Shown here piece by piece: positions 28,874 through 41,583 of a stretch of 64,000 nucleotides of DNA. Location of the stretch: assembly GCA_014773175.1 (NCBI GenBank), contig VXCM01000989.1, positions 350,533 through 414,532 of the forward strand. Direction: 5' to 3'. Both the position numbers and the translations under genes were made by a program. Numbering within the stretch: position 1 is the stretch's first letter; each line of letters begins with the position of its first letter. The notes under the pieces are model-generated. The model had not been told where the DNA came from. It made no database searches and saw nothing but the letters and a program-made list of their open reading frames with translations. Origin of the DNA: Lucifuga dentata. Taxonomy: Eukaryota; Chordata; Actinopteri; Ophidiiformes; Bythitidae.

Positions 28874-29495
28874 TCTCTTTTTCATGCAAACACACACATA
28901 TAAACCCATATTTATATGTCTTATTTAGCCATTTTCTACAGCTTACCCCTTATGCTTGTTCCTTCATTTGATCTGTATACCTTCCAACCTCCTGCTATTC
29001 AGCAACTGTAGATCCTGTGTAATCTTACGTGTGTGAATATGTGTGCACTTTGGTGTGTTTGCATGTGCTTGGACTTGTTTAATGACAGCACCTGCTGTGT
29101 TTGCTCCCTTCATTTATCCGTTTGATCGATAGCAAGCTGGGTCTGTCAGCATAGTAGCTGTCATAGAATCTCTGCTAACCCAATTAACCAAACTGTGCGC
29201 TAACCCAATTAGCAGAGACCCGCACTATATTAACCCAGTTCACGCTGTCAGACACACAGATCTCACAGACATCAAACATGCAAGGCCAGCAGGTCAAAAA
29301 CAAATAAAGCCACCACCAGTATTATCCCCTTCTACCACACTGAGCAGCTAATACCTGTAAAAATTTAATGCAATGTTATGTGATGATTACTACTGTCACG
29401 TTTAATGAAATCAAACCACTGACAATATAACATTTAATAATAATAATAATAATATAATAGTAATATTAATAATAATGATATTATTAATAATAGTA

Positions 29496-29532
<37 letters not shown>

Positions 29533-29699
29533 GACAAAATAACTGACAAAACAAAATTTCAGACAAAATAAAAAACTCATAAAATCATGCTTTACTGCAA
29601 CTGAGAAATTTACAGTATGTGATTGAAAAGTTATTGACCTAGACAGAAATGTATTGTCCATACAGGATGAGTTGGGCTATTTTCAACATAAAATTCTTA

Positions 29700-29784
29700 A
29701 TTAAAAGAGAATAATTACGAGTAATATAATGTATGTGGGTTGTATTTATTGGACTCAAACATGTAAAATCACTGATATGGACCT
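29700..29784 (+). mobile_element. MITE family fragment (right end)
   Basis: The last bases read GGACTCAAACATGTAAAATCACTGATATGGACCT and then TTAA at 29785-29788. They match the right terminal region of the MITE copies at 21615, 47251 and 52675 with a few substitutions. Only the right end can be recognised; the left limit is approximate. Confidence 0.5.
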
Positions 29785-30072
29785 TTAAGTGTAGCAGACT
29801 GATTATACTGAATGTAATTCTTACAGACTTTGTCTTTGTCAAATACATCTTTGGTTTCATCTTAGGCTCATAACTTGAATTAAACACCATATCTAAAAAA
29901 TTTTCGGTGTAGCAGCACACATTTCGGCAGGTCCACATTAGTCATCTGTGACTTTTCTCCACCGTCAGATGCTTTGAGTGGAGTAATGGATGAGCAGGCG
30001 TAGCAACTTGGCAGTAGCTGTGCTTGAGTGGAGGTGTAAGGTAGGTGGCCTTGGACAAGAAGGCAGTATGAC

Positions 30073-30145
30073 TCACCTAGAGATGAGCCTGCACACTCCA
30101 TTGAGAAGCATCCTGCAGTGCTCTCTCTCCTGTCTCCTCTCCATC
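30073..30145 (-). other. Exon-like segment, unassigned
   Basis: On the minus strand a possible acceptor (CACCACAG) precedes ATGGAGAGG, an open stretch of 23 codons (MERRQEREHCRMLLNGVCRL and on), and a GTGAGT donor. The combination of acceptor, open frame and strong donor is more than expected in random intergenic DNA. However, the peptide matches no family I know and no partner exons were found. It could be a 5' exon of an nkain4 transcript, an exon of an unknown gene, or chance. Confidence 0.2.
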
Positions 30146-31632
30146 TGTGGTGCTGTGTAGGATAGGCAAAAAGAGAAGGAAAGGTAGAGAGATGGCAAAC
30201 ATGCGTGTAGGTTAACATTTCTCAGTTCACCTGGGGTAATGGTTTTTCCATAAGCTGCCTTTGTTGAGGTTGACCTGGCTTTTAAGACTGAATCAAATCG
30301 ATGGCTTCCCCGTCTGAGGCTGGGAGGAGCAGGGGAACAGCTCTCTGTCTGCACAGCCATGATAACACAGCTGAATGGATATTAACCGCCTTACAAATGG
30401 AAATGAAGTATCCAGTGAAAATTAGAAACAGTCATCTTAGTGTTGGGCAGTTAATGGGAGATGCTAGTATGACGGTTGGGCGTGTTGCACTTTGGCGTTT
30501 GTGCATCGGATCTCAGCATTCACTGGGCATTTGAGGTTCATGCTGTGCTTTCCTCTTGGTTTGCAGAAATTATACATACGCCCTCTGAATAAAATGGTTT
30601 TGCAGATCAAGGCATGTGAGATTGAATGCAAGCTTGCAACTGCAGAGAGTGACTCACCCAAAAACCATGGGGGCGTGTGCTACAGTACACCAACATACAA
30701 TATGCACTCATCACAGTGCATGCTTGTTCTTACTCTGTCTTCCTCTCTCTCGTTCACCACATCTCTATTTTCCCTCATTTGCTCGATTGCAAACACACAC
30801 ACACGCACGCACACCCAAACAAACTCATGCTAAGGGGGTAGATTTACATTTTAAATTGCTGACACAGAAAGAGAACATTGTGATCAGGCCCAATCCTATG
30901 AAAACCCTGGGGAATGGTTAAAATACATCATTCATAGATGCTGCCTGCCCTAGAGATTAAAGTGGAGGGGAATGTCCATGTGTAAGTGTGTAATCTGTCA
31001 GAAAAAGATAAGTTGTCTAAGTTGTCTGTGCACAAAGACATCTCTGTGTTTCTGCGTGTATTATATGCTTTAGAGGGTAAAGCTGATGAAAATTGCCATT
31101 GGGCGAATGTGCTGTAGTAAACGTTTACAAGGAGGTGTCGACATGTATAACTGTTCCCGTTGGCTCGGAGGAATCGTCCTCAGGGAAATAAGGGCAGCAG
31201 TAAAGCAGAGATAGGCTGTCTTTGACAAAGAGTTATTTGTCTGTCCTATATGTGTACATTTTCACTTATTTTAAGTCAAAGATTGATGTAGTAAGCTGGA
31301 ATAAATGTGCAAAACACACACATATGGAGATTCTTGGAATATATGACTTCTATATGTAAGGTATGGTTGTTTGTGTGTCTTTATGTTTCTTGCATACACA
31401 CATACAGTATGTGGACATACTGTATGTATGTGTCTAGGCTGCAGGTTGTGTTGTATGTGTTGTGTGAGTTTTTCCTGTTGTGCGTCCACTTTTCGTGCAG
31501 GACTTTCAAGGGCCTCCATATGGTGTCTGGGTGTACATATCCTCTAGGAGCAGCACTCAGCATCTGTTTGTGGACACATGGCATCACACACATGAAGTTG
31601 TGGTCGTTACACTTCATAGTGCTACACGCCTG

Positions 31633-31700
31633 TAGCTAAGGTGGGCAATCTACCGAGAAACCCAACATACCAGACAAAAGATGTTATGGGTTTGAACCCA
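31633..31700 (+). repeat. tRNA-like promoter pair, possible SINE relic
   Basis: An A-box-like word TAGCTAAGGTGG (about 31634) is followed about 55 bases later by a B-box-like word GGTTTGAACCC (about 31689). This spacing resembles a tRNA-derived pol III promoter. The intervening sequence does not fold into a convincing cloverleaf and no SINE body is recognised. It is therefore at best a decayed SINE head. Confidence 0.25.
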
Positions 31701-31822
31701 GATCACTACCATAGACATATATAATGACCTTTAGCTCTCTTACACACTTACTGTTGAAACAGAAACTTGTAAAAAAGGTCATGGATAAGGCCGGTTCAAG
31801 CAAAATACTGTAATACATATGG

Positions 31823-32530
31823 CAGGGATCCCTAACTGACAGCCCATGGGCCAAATGCGGCCCATGGGTCCTATCTATCAGGCCCTCAGATGACTTCTCC
31901 AAAAAAATAAAAAAAAAATAAAATAAAAATGTTGTACTTTAGTTGCACTTATCTCGGGGATTGCATGGTCATAAAATGTCATGCTTGGGCTCATTTTGTT
32001 TATGAGAAGCTAAGCTTCCCATAAGTATTTGTATATCTCCACTTTATTGACAAATGGTGATTATAAAATATCATGAACCCTCCACAGGGACGAGCACACA
32101 GTCTCCAGTCTGTCAGTGGAATATTACACACATATTACCAGGGAAAGCATGCCTATTGCCATGACTACATAAAAGCTGATAGGACCACTGACCCATCAAT
32201 CAAATCCTCTGCTAGGCTACTATCAAATCACAGAGAGGGATTTTAAAATTTAGAATGCCCTCTGAAGTTACATCATCGAGAAGTGACAAAGCTAGGTTTT
32301 AGCTCGGAGGCTATCTTGTGCTTTAGTTACATTTATCTCGGGATTGCGTGGTCATAAAATGTCATGCTTGGGCTCATTTTGTTTGGGAGAATCTAAGCTT
32401 TCCATAGATAACCATATATCTCCATTTTATGAAGAAATGGTGATTATAAAACACGGCAAATGCTACAACAGAAGTGCTGGGCTGGGCCCGGTGCCGGGCC
32501 ACTCTGGTTGTGAAGGGTTACTTTTAAAAA
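31823..32530. mobile_element. Possible hAT-derived repeat with internal duplication
   Basis: It begins CAGGGATCCCTAACTGACAG followed by GGGCCAAATGCGGCCC, text typical of the ends of Charlie/MER5-like hAT elements. The interior holds two similar blocks of about 135 bp (31933-32070 and 32317-32451), both reading through ATAAAATGTCATGCTTGGGC and ATATCTCCA. No matching right inverted terminus was found, so the extent is approximate and the copy may be truncated by the adjacent LINE insertion. Confidence 0.4.
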
Positions 32531-32552
32531 TAAATAAAAATTAGAAAATTGT

Positions 32553-34032
32553 CCCCCTGCCACCACCACCAGAGTTGTTTCAGAATTCCAAAAAAATTAT
32601 TTGTAAGATTTATTTGGAATAACAAAAAAGCTAGGCTTCATTTATCGCTGTTATATTTACCATTTGACCAAGAGGGCTTAAAATGTCCAAATTTATTGTG
32701 GTATTATTGGGCTGCACAACTGAGGTTGGCTATGTTTTATTTCTCAACAAGTGATTCTCCACATTGGACAGAAATGGAATCTAATGGCTTGAAAGTACCC
32801 CTTCCCATGTATATATATTCAGATACAGCAGTGAAACTAAGGAAACAGACTGCTAATCCAATAGTTAAACATATGATAAAAATATGGTATGATGTAAAAA
32901 AAAATATATCTAAAGGACCCGCTATCTCTGTCACAATACAGCCCAATATGGGGCAATCAAAATTTTACAGCAGGAAGAGCAGATGTCACATTTAAATTAT
33001 GGGCTTCCAAAGGTCTAGAAATAATTCAAGATTTATACTTACCAAATTCTGAAATAATGGCATCATTTGAAGAACTAAGGATTAAATTTAATCTCAACAG
33101 AAAACACTTATTCAAATATCTTCAGCTAAGAAGTTTTGTTAAAGCAAACCAAAACAACACAGTTACTAAACCTTTGCTATCACTTATTGAAGAAATGATG
33201 ACAAAGGACCCCTTAAGAAAGGGTATTATATCAGGGTTTTATGGTTTGCTGGTAGCCTCCTCACCAGAAAGTTCAGCATATAAACTAAATGCTTGGAAGG
33301 AAGATTTAGAAACTGAAATTTCAGTGGAAGATTGGAAATGAGCTTGTGCTGAAGCTCAAACTCAGACAGTAAACACACGCCTCAAACTAATACAGTACAA
33401 CTGGTTAATGCAAACATATATGACTCCTGTAAAGCTCAATCAGTATAATAAAGACATGCCAGACATATGTACTAAATGCACTGAGGCTAAAGGAACACTG
33501 TTTCATTGTATTTGGCAATGCAGGAAAATTAAAATATTCTGGGAAGAGGTACGATTAATAATTGAAAGGATTATCTCAAAGCCAATTGTATTGGACTCTC
33601 AGCTTTTTCTTTTGGGTATATATCCAGAAAAGCATAATTATAGTAAAAATGACCTAATATTGATAGACCTTAGTTTGCTAAATGCTAAAAAGTTAATTGC
33701 ACTGATGTGGAAAAAAACTTACAGACCAAAAGGTACACAATGGGTAAGGCAAATGTTGTCAAGTCTTCCATTGGAAAGCATCACTTTTACATTGAAAGGT
33801 AAACAAAAAATGTTTGAAGGTATATGGAGACCCTTTATGTATTATGTAAATCAAATTGATTTGGTCAATGATGAAGCAGAAGTTTGAACGGTGGTTGTTG
33901 GGCCATGCAGATTCTAAGATTGAGACTCTTGAAATGACCAAAGAAATGTGAAAGAGCTTACAGAATTCTGTATTCTGTAATTCTGTATTTTTTTTTCACT
34001 AATTATATTTCATAATGTAAGGATTACCATCT

Positions 34033-34099
<67 letters not shown>

Positions 34100-34262
34100 N
34101 TTTTTTTATTTATTTTATTTTATTATTATTTTTTGCTCATAAACATTTACCTGTATGTTAGCAGCCACTTCAATTTTGTTATTCTTTATATGTGAAAAAG
34201 TGGTGAGGCTATATATTCAGTGTTATTTAAAATCAATAAATGTATTGTTCAAAATAAAAAAA
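32553..34262 (+). mobile_element. 5'-truncated L1-like LINE fragment
   Basis: The element carries only the C-terminal end of an L1-type ORF2. One frame covers about 32570-32990 (a FIRFIWNNKKARL-like region followed by LLYLPFDQEGL), then a shift leads to 33057-33341 and 33408-33887. These last two are in the same frame, split by a TGA at 33339-33341. A Cys/His cluster (CTKC, then HCIWQC) matches the zinc-knuckle-like tail of L1 ORF2. An A-rich run (about 34036-34099) ends at an N at 34100, and a second AATAAA plus A-rich end occurs near 34240-34262. Similar flanks ATTAGAAAATTGT (32540-32552) and ATTAGAGAATTGT (34263-34275) suggest a target-site duplication. Confidence 0.8.
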
Positions 34263-37200
34263 ATTAGAGAATTGTTTTCTGTTGTTATTACCAAATGAGA
34301 GAAAAAAATCTGGTCAGGTCCAGGGGTGGGAAATGAGNGTCGTGTAAGGCCACAGTCCACAGGAGTGTATTACATATTGTGCTTGAAATGCCCTCCTGTG
34401 CAGAAAGGGTGAACACCATGGTAACGGAGTTTCATTTTTACTAATAACTCAAAAATAACTTTCCTTGTAACCGTTTATTGAGCTGAAGAGGATTTGAAGG
34501 TGCACAGTTGGCTTAGAGAGAAGAAAAGGGAACTGCTTCCTCCTCTCGTCTCCTTTTCCTCTTTCTGCTCTTTGATCCTCACCTCCTGCTTCATATTTTT
34601 TTGATTGCCATGTTTATGACAGCTCCTCTTCCTCTCTTCTTTCCTGCTATATGGTGCAGGATGTCAGCAGTTCATCTTCTGTTGGAGGTCTTCGAGCATA
34701 CACATGCATAAACACACACACCGACATGCACACGAGACACACACTTGGAGCAAGACACACTCTTTTAGAGGTAAAGTGAGTGCACTAACATCCGCAATGA
34801 ATAATTGAGTTATCTGGCTCTGTGCAGAAATAGCAATCTCCCTGCCACAAGTGTGAAAACATTGCTCGTCACCAGAGACTTGAAAACTGGTGCTGCTGCG
34901 TATGTCTACACATGTATTATGTGTGTCTTTAGTTTTTTTTTTTTTTTTTTTTTTTGTTCCTGCTTGTTTTACTTTTAGATTTTGCTTTGCAAGTGAACAT
35001 TTTATCTGGGATGTATTACTTGCCAGTTAATCCAAATTGTGGCATAAAGTTTCATACTTGTATGCTACAAACTGGGGACTGAAATGAATGAGGACAGAAA
35101 GTAAAGATGCCATTGTATGTTGGAAGATGAATGTGAATTAGTAATGAGGAGACACAAGTTGAATACCCCTGATACCCTGTTCCCACTGCTTTTCACTGAA
35201 TTGAGTCAAATAGTCCCACGAGGATGTAACTGTGATTGCCTTGTGGGGTTCCATAGATTAATTGTGGGAGGCTATGACTCATTGATTTTTTTTTAGTTCA
35301 TATTGGGAAAATGTATTTTGACAGAGCAGAGAATATGTCTGATTGTTTCTTTTTATAACACAAAATCTTAATGTTATAAAATCATTTCCATGTGAGTGCG
35401 CAGTGCAACTGCAACTTTTAGAAGTTCCCTCATGTAAAATGTAAGACCTCTTTCAAAGCAAGTCTGGAGATTATCCTTACTGTTTCAATCATCATAACTG
35501 GTGTTATTTGGATAGTTTCAGTATTCAGTCTGTCTCGGTGAGGACTGACCTGACGTAAATCAGCTGACTTATACACACTGTCATTGTATGAGAGCTCTCA
35601 GGATCCGGGTGAAGCAGTGAGAATGGTGACATGACAAAGCTGAGGGAGCAGTATCACAGCAAACTGACAAATAAGGCCAAATCTGACAGGCAAATCCTCA
35701 GAGCAATGCCATAGTTTGACAGATCCTTCACCCAGAGGAGCAGGAGCTAATGGCCCACACAGCAGCACCATTCATGAATTCTGCTTCATAATGTTACATT
35801 AGAATCACAGAGTGGTGATTCTGCGTAAAATAATCATGAAGTCACATCATAGTTATAACACAAATAGATGTATAATGCAACGTATGGCTGTAGGGTGTGA
35901 GTGTTACGTGAGGTTAGATAGAGGAAAAGGTTGCCTATGATGCAGTCGTATGGGCTGGGGGGGNGGGGGGGGCAACCAGCTGTCAAGTCTAAAATCGCAG
36001 AGCTCATTTCTGGGGGGACGGCAGCAGATTAAACAGCAATCCTACTGATCCAACCAACACACTTATCATCCCCTGTGCCCCTCCCCCTCATGCACACACA
36101 TCCATCAGGTTAAGAGGTGCTGCCTTCAGTGACCACTTATCTTTTACTGGCCTGCGACATTAAAGAAATTTGTTCTGTAAATGTGACAGGTTGCTGCCAT
36201 AATAGGTAACAAACCTGGAAGGAGGATGAGGAAGAGACAGAGGCTGAATTTGTGGGGTTAAATCTGGGTCAGGCTAGTCCAGGCTGGACTGTTTCAACAG
36301 CTGTAGACTGGGATAGATTTTAGGATGATACTGACAAGAAGCAGACGAAGACAGCAAGAAATGCATAAAGGCAGCTTCTTTTTGCTAGGTGTTTCACAGC
36401 TTTCACCTGTAGCCTATGGCTAGGCATGTGTCAGTTGTGTTTCCGGCTTTAGGTCCACTTCCACAGCTGGTCTTCCCTTCTTCTGTTTTTGACAATTAAG
36501 ACTCTTTACGATCAAAATCATCATAAATCTGCTCTGTCCAGACATCTCAGGCAGATCTGGCAAAATCAAAACATGCAGGGAGAAGACTCTCTATGGATAA
36601 TTTGAAATCCTATTTGGATGTTTCCCAACATTGCAACTGAGAAAGCTATCCCAGCTCCCACAATTCTCTCTGTCTCATTCTTTTATTCTGCCATTTTCTC
36701 TCTCTCTGTCTCTTTTTCTCTTGTTCATATTTCTCACCGTGACTCTTTTCTTTCTTGTCTCTCTTTCTCTTTCTCTTTGCCTCCTTTTGGAGCTAGCAGG
36801 GAGATTGGGAGGGTTCTTCCAAATTGGCACACAGATGAATAATGCATCTAAAGCAAAAGGAAAGAGCGGGAGTTGGATATATCTGCCTGCCAAACTCTTC
36901 CTCTGTATTATCGTTGTGCTGATACTTCAGAAGAGAAAAAAATGCTTATCTGTCTTTATCCTTGCCATGTACCTTTCTCAATGCTGTCATTAACTTTGTA
37001 AAAGCTGCTAAATGCACTGAGCATATTAACACACGTTAAACACTGTTACATTGGGTAAAACATTCCTGAATTTTGTAAATTTGTGTGGAATGATGAGAGT
37101 TGTTTTGCTGCAAAACACATAATGTGTGTGTGGGGTTTTGATTTCTCTGTCACTGTATATATGGAGTTTTATTTATTTATTTATTTTTGCTATTCCCAAA

Positions 37201-37367
37201 ATGCAATGTTAAAAAGCAAGCTGCACTCGAAAGCATCAGCTCAGTGGTGCACCATCATTAAAGTAATGAGCAGGAAGTTAGCGCTAAAGTCAACCACAAA
37301 CATAGGGATAGAGAGAGCGAAGGGGTAGGGGCAGAGGGAGACAGGAAGAGGGAGGGAGGGAGGGAGG

Positions 37368-37426
<59 letters not shown>

Positions 37427-37596
37427 CCAATCCCATAAGAATAAATCTTAAATCATGAATGTTGCTTCTGATTCATTCTGGTTAATTAAGTCAAGTCAAG
37501 TGAGAGGAAAATGGGGTCTTGCCTGCATCTGTAGGATCAGCACCAAACTGTATTTGCAGCTTATGAAGTCTCTCACTGGAACTGTCCTCTGCACTC

Positions 37597-37634
<38 letters not shown>

Positions 37635-39402
37635 AAACTGCACCAAGTCTATTCCTCCCATTTTTATCATCTTGACCTGCTCACACAGAAATTCATAAAC
37701 AGACACTCACTTCACTTCAGGTCTGTTTAATATCCATACTGTAAGAAAAAAAAAAAACAACAACATTCCATTCAGCATCAGATTTCAGGGTATGTTTATC
37801 ATGTTTTATTATTTAGTCCCCATTTATGATAAGACATTATTTGCACATCCGGCTCTCAGCATTTCATAAAACACACATCCACACCGAAACTGTCAGAAAC
37901 AGTCATCTTTTGGTGGGGCGACTTTTGCAAGGAATGAGGCAAAGGAATGAAATGTCAAAATTTTGTGTAACTCTAAAAATAAAACAACTCAAGTGTTGCC
38001 ATTTGGGGATATCATAGACACGTAATCTGCAACAGCTACAGCAAACAGTTCTTTATACTCAACAAGAACCACAAGGCAGCTGCCAACTGTCCTCTACTGA
38101 AAATAATACAAAGCGGCTTTTACAAATGTTTATGTAATTTTTAACTAAGTACCTTTAATGTCTTAAAGGCACAGTACCTAAAATGGACTGTCACTCAGTG
38201 TGCAGAGTAGTGCTGCTGCAAGGGAGGGAAGAGGAGGAGTGTGTTTTCAGTGTGTTTTTTGCACATTAAAGCTTTGCAGAATAGATCCCTAAATGAAAGT
38301 AAGAGCACAGAAATCTGTATAATCTGTCCCTCTTAAAAATATTTTTTTCTTGACAGACATAAAAGCAGATGTGGGTCTGCAAATTAGCAAAAATAAAAGC
38401 AAAATCACATAGAAGGTACACATGCACTCATGTTTTATATTTCAGTGAGACTGTAAAAATGCGGGATCCTAAAATATGAAAAACAAGATTTTATTTGGAA
38501 GGTTTGGATATGGTACCATTGCAACAAGGGGAATCAGCTCACTAAAATTGTGCATAATAAATGTAGCAACAAAAGCCTTGATCAGATTTAACACAATTAT
38601 TTACAGATAACTTTATACATGTCACTTAATACTCTCACTCATATTAACAGGAGGATGTTGGCTGAAGCTTTGAGCACAGTCTAAATCATATTTGTTCTTG
38701 CTTATGAGATTAGAATGGTAGTCCAGGACAAATAGCACAGCAGGTTGTGTCCACATGATCTGTTGCGTGATTGGTTGTAGCAGGTCATTCAGGGGTAGGA
38801 ACTAAACTGAATTTTCAAGTGCTGGTAGAAGGTTTCAGTCCTCAGTGGGTGTGTGTGAGGTATTTCATGGCAGCCAATGGCAAAAACATCAGGGGTTAAG
38901 CCATCACCCCTCCCACCTCTGCCTCTCAGCGTCTCCCTCCCTCCCTCTCTCTTTTTCTCTCCATCATGCCATGTTGTTATGTTCGGTGCAGCAGTGTCCC
39001 GCGGGGCTGCAGATCGCTGTGGACATGATGTGATTTCTCGTCTCATCTGTAATGTGCTGCATCTCAGGACTCTGATGAACTTGCCTCACAATGTTTGGAA
39101 GGCATGTTGTCCTCTGTGCTCCCCCTTTTTTCTTTCTGCCATTTATTTCTGTCTAGCTTATTTGCACATCACTGACCAATCTTCAAAAAGCGTGACAGAT
39201 TGATTTTCAGGTGAGGGGAATAGAAGGTGGACTGCTTTGTGGGTTGATAGCCAGTCATCGCCTGAGTTCAAAGAGCAATATTATATCTTGGTTTTTTTGT
39301 TATTTGTTTTTTTTAGCCTTTAACATGCAGTTGTTTGAAGCTTGTGAAGTGTCAAGGGCATTGTTAATTAATTTTATTTAATGAGCAGGAGCAGGACTTA
39401 CC

Positions 39403-39406
39403 TGCA

Positions 39407-39469
<63 letters not shown>

Positions 39470-39471
39470 NA

Positions 39472-39521
<50 letters not shown>
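39403..39521. repeat. Compound (CA)n(GA)n tract, probably duplicated at an N
   Basis: CA followed by GA, then an N at 39470, then CA followed by GA again. The layout mirrors that around the N at 23209, so the doubling is probably an assembly join in one compound microsatellite. Confidence 0.6.
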
Positions 39522-39528
<7 letters not shown>

Positions 39529-40327
39529 CAATCCTCATATCTCGGTGTATGCTCCATTGCTGCTCTGATAATAATCACTTAGTTTGATTTTTCCTAATGT
39601 GATGACAAAGGCCGAAAGCTGCACTCATGAGCGTGACTAGGACGTATCGGCCTTGTGAATCTCTAGCTGCAATTATGAAAATTACATGGCTGCCGGCTTT
39701 GTTAATCCAGTGTGGAAAGGCAAAAGGAGCTTTTAGGGAGTCTACAGTTGCCATATGTGATAACATGCAGCTTTGGTTTGGGGATACAAGGGACAAAGAC
39801 CACACCAGTTGAGTAATACTGAGTTGTGAAGTTGGTGGAAGTGGGCTAATTTGAGGGTCATGGGTCATTTTGTGAACTCAAATTTATGTACATATTCCTG
39901 GTGTTAGTTGGCATTGCCACAGTAAAATGTGTTAGGATTGTTGAACAGCAAATTAAAGAGATTTAAGGCCAACTAGAGGCTTCAGGAGCTGAGAGGGAGC
40001 TTTGGTAACTTGAATGAGATCTGTTATATTAGTTGTTGTTGTGGTGGAGATTGGCATAATGGAGTGAGAAAGATGGTTTGCTCCTGTGGAAGAAAATACT
40101 ATTCCATTTGTGGTGTAGTTCAGGAACATTTAGTATTTTATGCTGACTGACAAAGCACCTGAATCTTAAACTAGGCATGACCAATATCTTACAAGCTAGA
40201 ATGATGCCTGTATTATATCATGTCTGTATGATACAGATTTATGTGTCTGCTTGAGCTCATACCTTTTTATTACTTATTTCCTTATTTTTCTTCCCAGCAG
40301 CTTGTTATTTTTACATGTTGTTTCTAG

Positions 40328-40329
<2 letters not shown>

Positions 40330-40394
<65 letters not shown>
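40330..40394. repeat. (ATT)n microsatellite
   Basis: This is a pure trinucleotide tract of about 21 units in intergenic DNA. Confidence 0.9.
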
Positions 40395-40395
<1 letters not shown>

Positions 40396-41310
40396 ACAGC
40401 ACTACAGCACAAAGAGACTGTGGAAGTTAAACTTAATGAACAATTTGACTCAGTTTGACTCAAGACATTCTAAATTAAGTGATCAGCTAAATATCCATAT
40501 TGTAAATGTATGTATGTATGGGAGCGTGTGTGTGTGTGTTGTCTGTGCAGTGTTAGAATACTCAAAAATGTTATTTGACTTAATTCTGTAAAATTTGAAA
40601 TTACTGCTTATTCCTGACTATTTAAAAATTGAAAGCAGTGAGTCATTGCTAAAACATTACATTACAATAAGTAATTATTATAATACACTCCTTTAACAAG
40701 CTTTATTTGCCACTTTATTTCTAAGAGCATTTGAAATCCAATGCGGTAACACATGTACTTGTTAGACAAAAACTGTTTTTTTGTTGTTGTTTTTTTTATT
40801 GTGACTTGCCGATAAGTAACATTGGTTGTATTGTTAAAACAGAATCTCTAAGTGTACAAGGATTAGAGCAAGAGCTGCAAAAATGAATTAAATGTAATTT
40901 TAGGCAACTGCAGGGAATCACCAAAGAAATTGTGCAATTAAATCTAAATGTAAACCACTTATTGTATACTCACATGCTTTGTTTGGCTTTTGCTCTGTAG
41001 GATGTCAGTTATATTCATTTTTTCTGCTCTTTCAGTGCAAGTCACTGCACATGGGATGATGAACCAACATGCCTTCCTTTATGAAAATATTAATAATTTA
41101 TACCAATTCATTATGTAATACAAAATGTCAGACATGAAGTGGCGCACATTTTAACTCTTGGATGCAGCCCAAAAAAAAAACAAAAAACCTTTTGAAGTAG
41201 TGAAGGCAGCGAGACCCCAGGAACATTTTTTATTATAAGTTATTATTACAAGTGATTTTTTTTTTTTTTAAACATTTGATTGAAACCTGAGAGAGGGAAT
41301 TATATAGGTT

Positions 41311-41545
41311 TTGTAGATATTGCTTAAGAATTGTTGTAGATATTGCTTAAGAATTGTGCATGCGTGTGTGCTTTAGTGCTGTTGGTGATGTCAGAGACAG
41401 AGGAAACCTTCCACCCTGTGGTTGTGCTGCACCGCTGCATCCTGCTTGCTGCTCTGCTAATTTTGCTGCTTGCATCCGTCCCTAAACGTGTTCTCAGCTC
41501 TCAGTTTCACCTCATTATCACTTCCATTATTATCAGTATCAGTAA

Positions 41546-41583
<38 letters not shown>

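Larger units (their letters stand above)
26096..31632. other. Intergenic, no confident gene
   Basis: This stretch contains T-rich and TTG repeats near 26205-26260, TG tracts at about 28218-28243 and 28693-28738, TC at about 28841-28870, an ATT tract at about 29499-29533, and the right end of a MITE copy near 29784. One short exon-like segment on the minus strand (30073-30145) is listed separately. No other coding structure was recognised. Confidence 0.5.
34276..41310. other. Intergenic, no gene seen
   Basis: Simple repeats include GA tracts at about 37351-37423 and 37599-37632, a CA/GA compound around an N at 39470, and an ATT tract at 40330-40394. Single unresolved bases occur at 34338 and 35964. 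Remaining frames are short and compositionally biased (TC-rich Leu/Ser translations near 36650-36780). I see no gene. Confidence 0.55.

Noticed and set aside
36618..36993. Overlapping hydrophobic frames near 36.7 kb
   Set aside because: They arise from a TC-rich stretch (Leu/Ser/Phe runs) and have no splice signals or conserved content.
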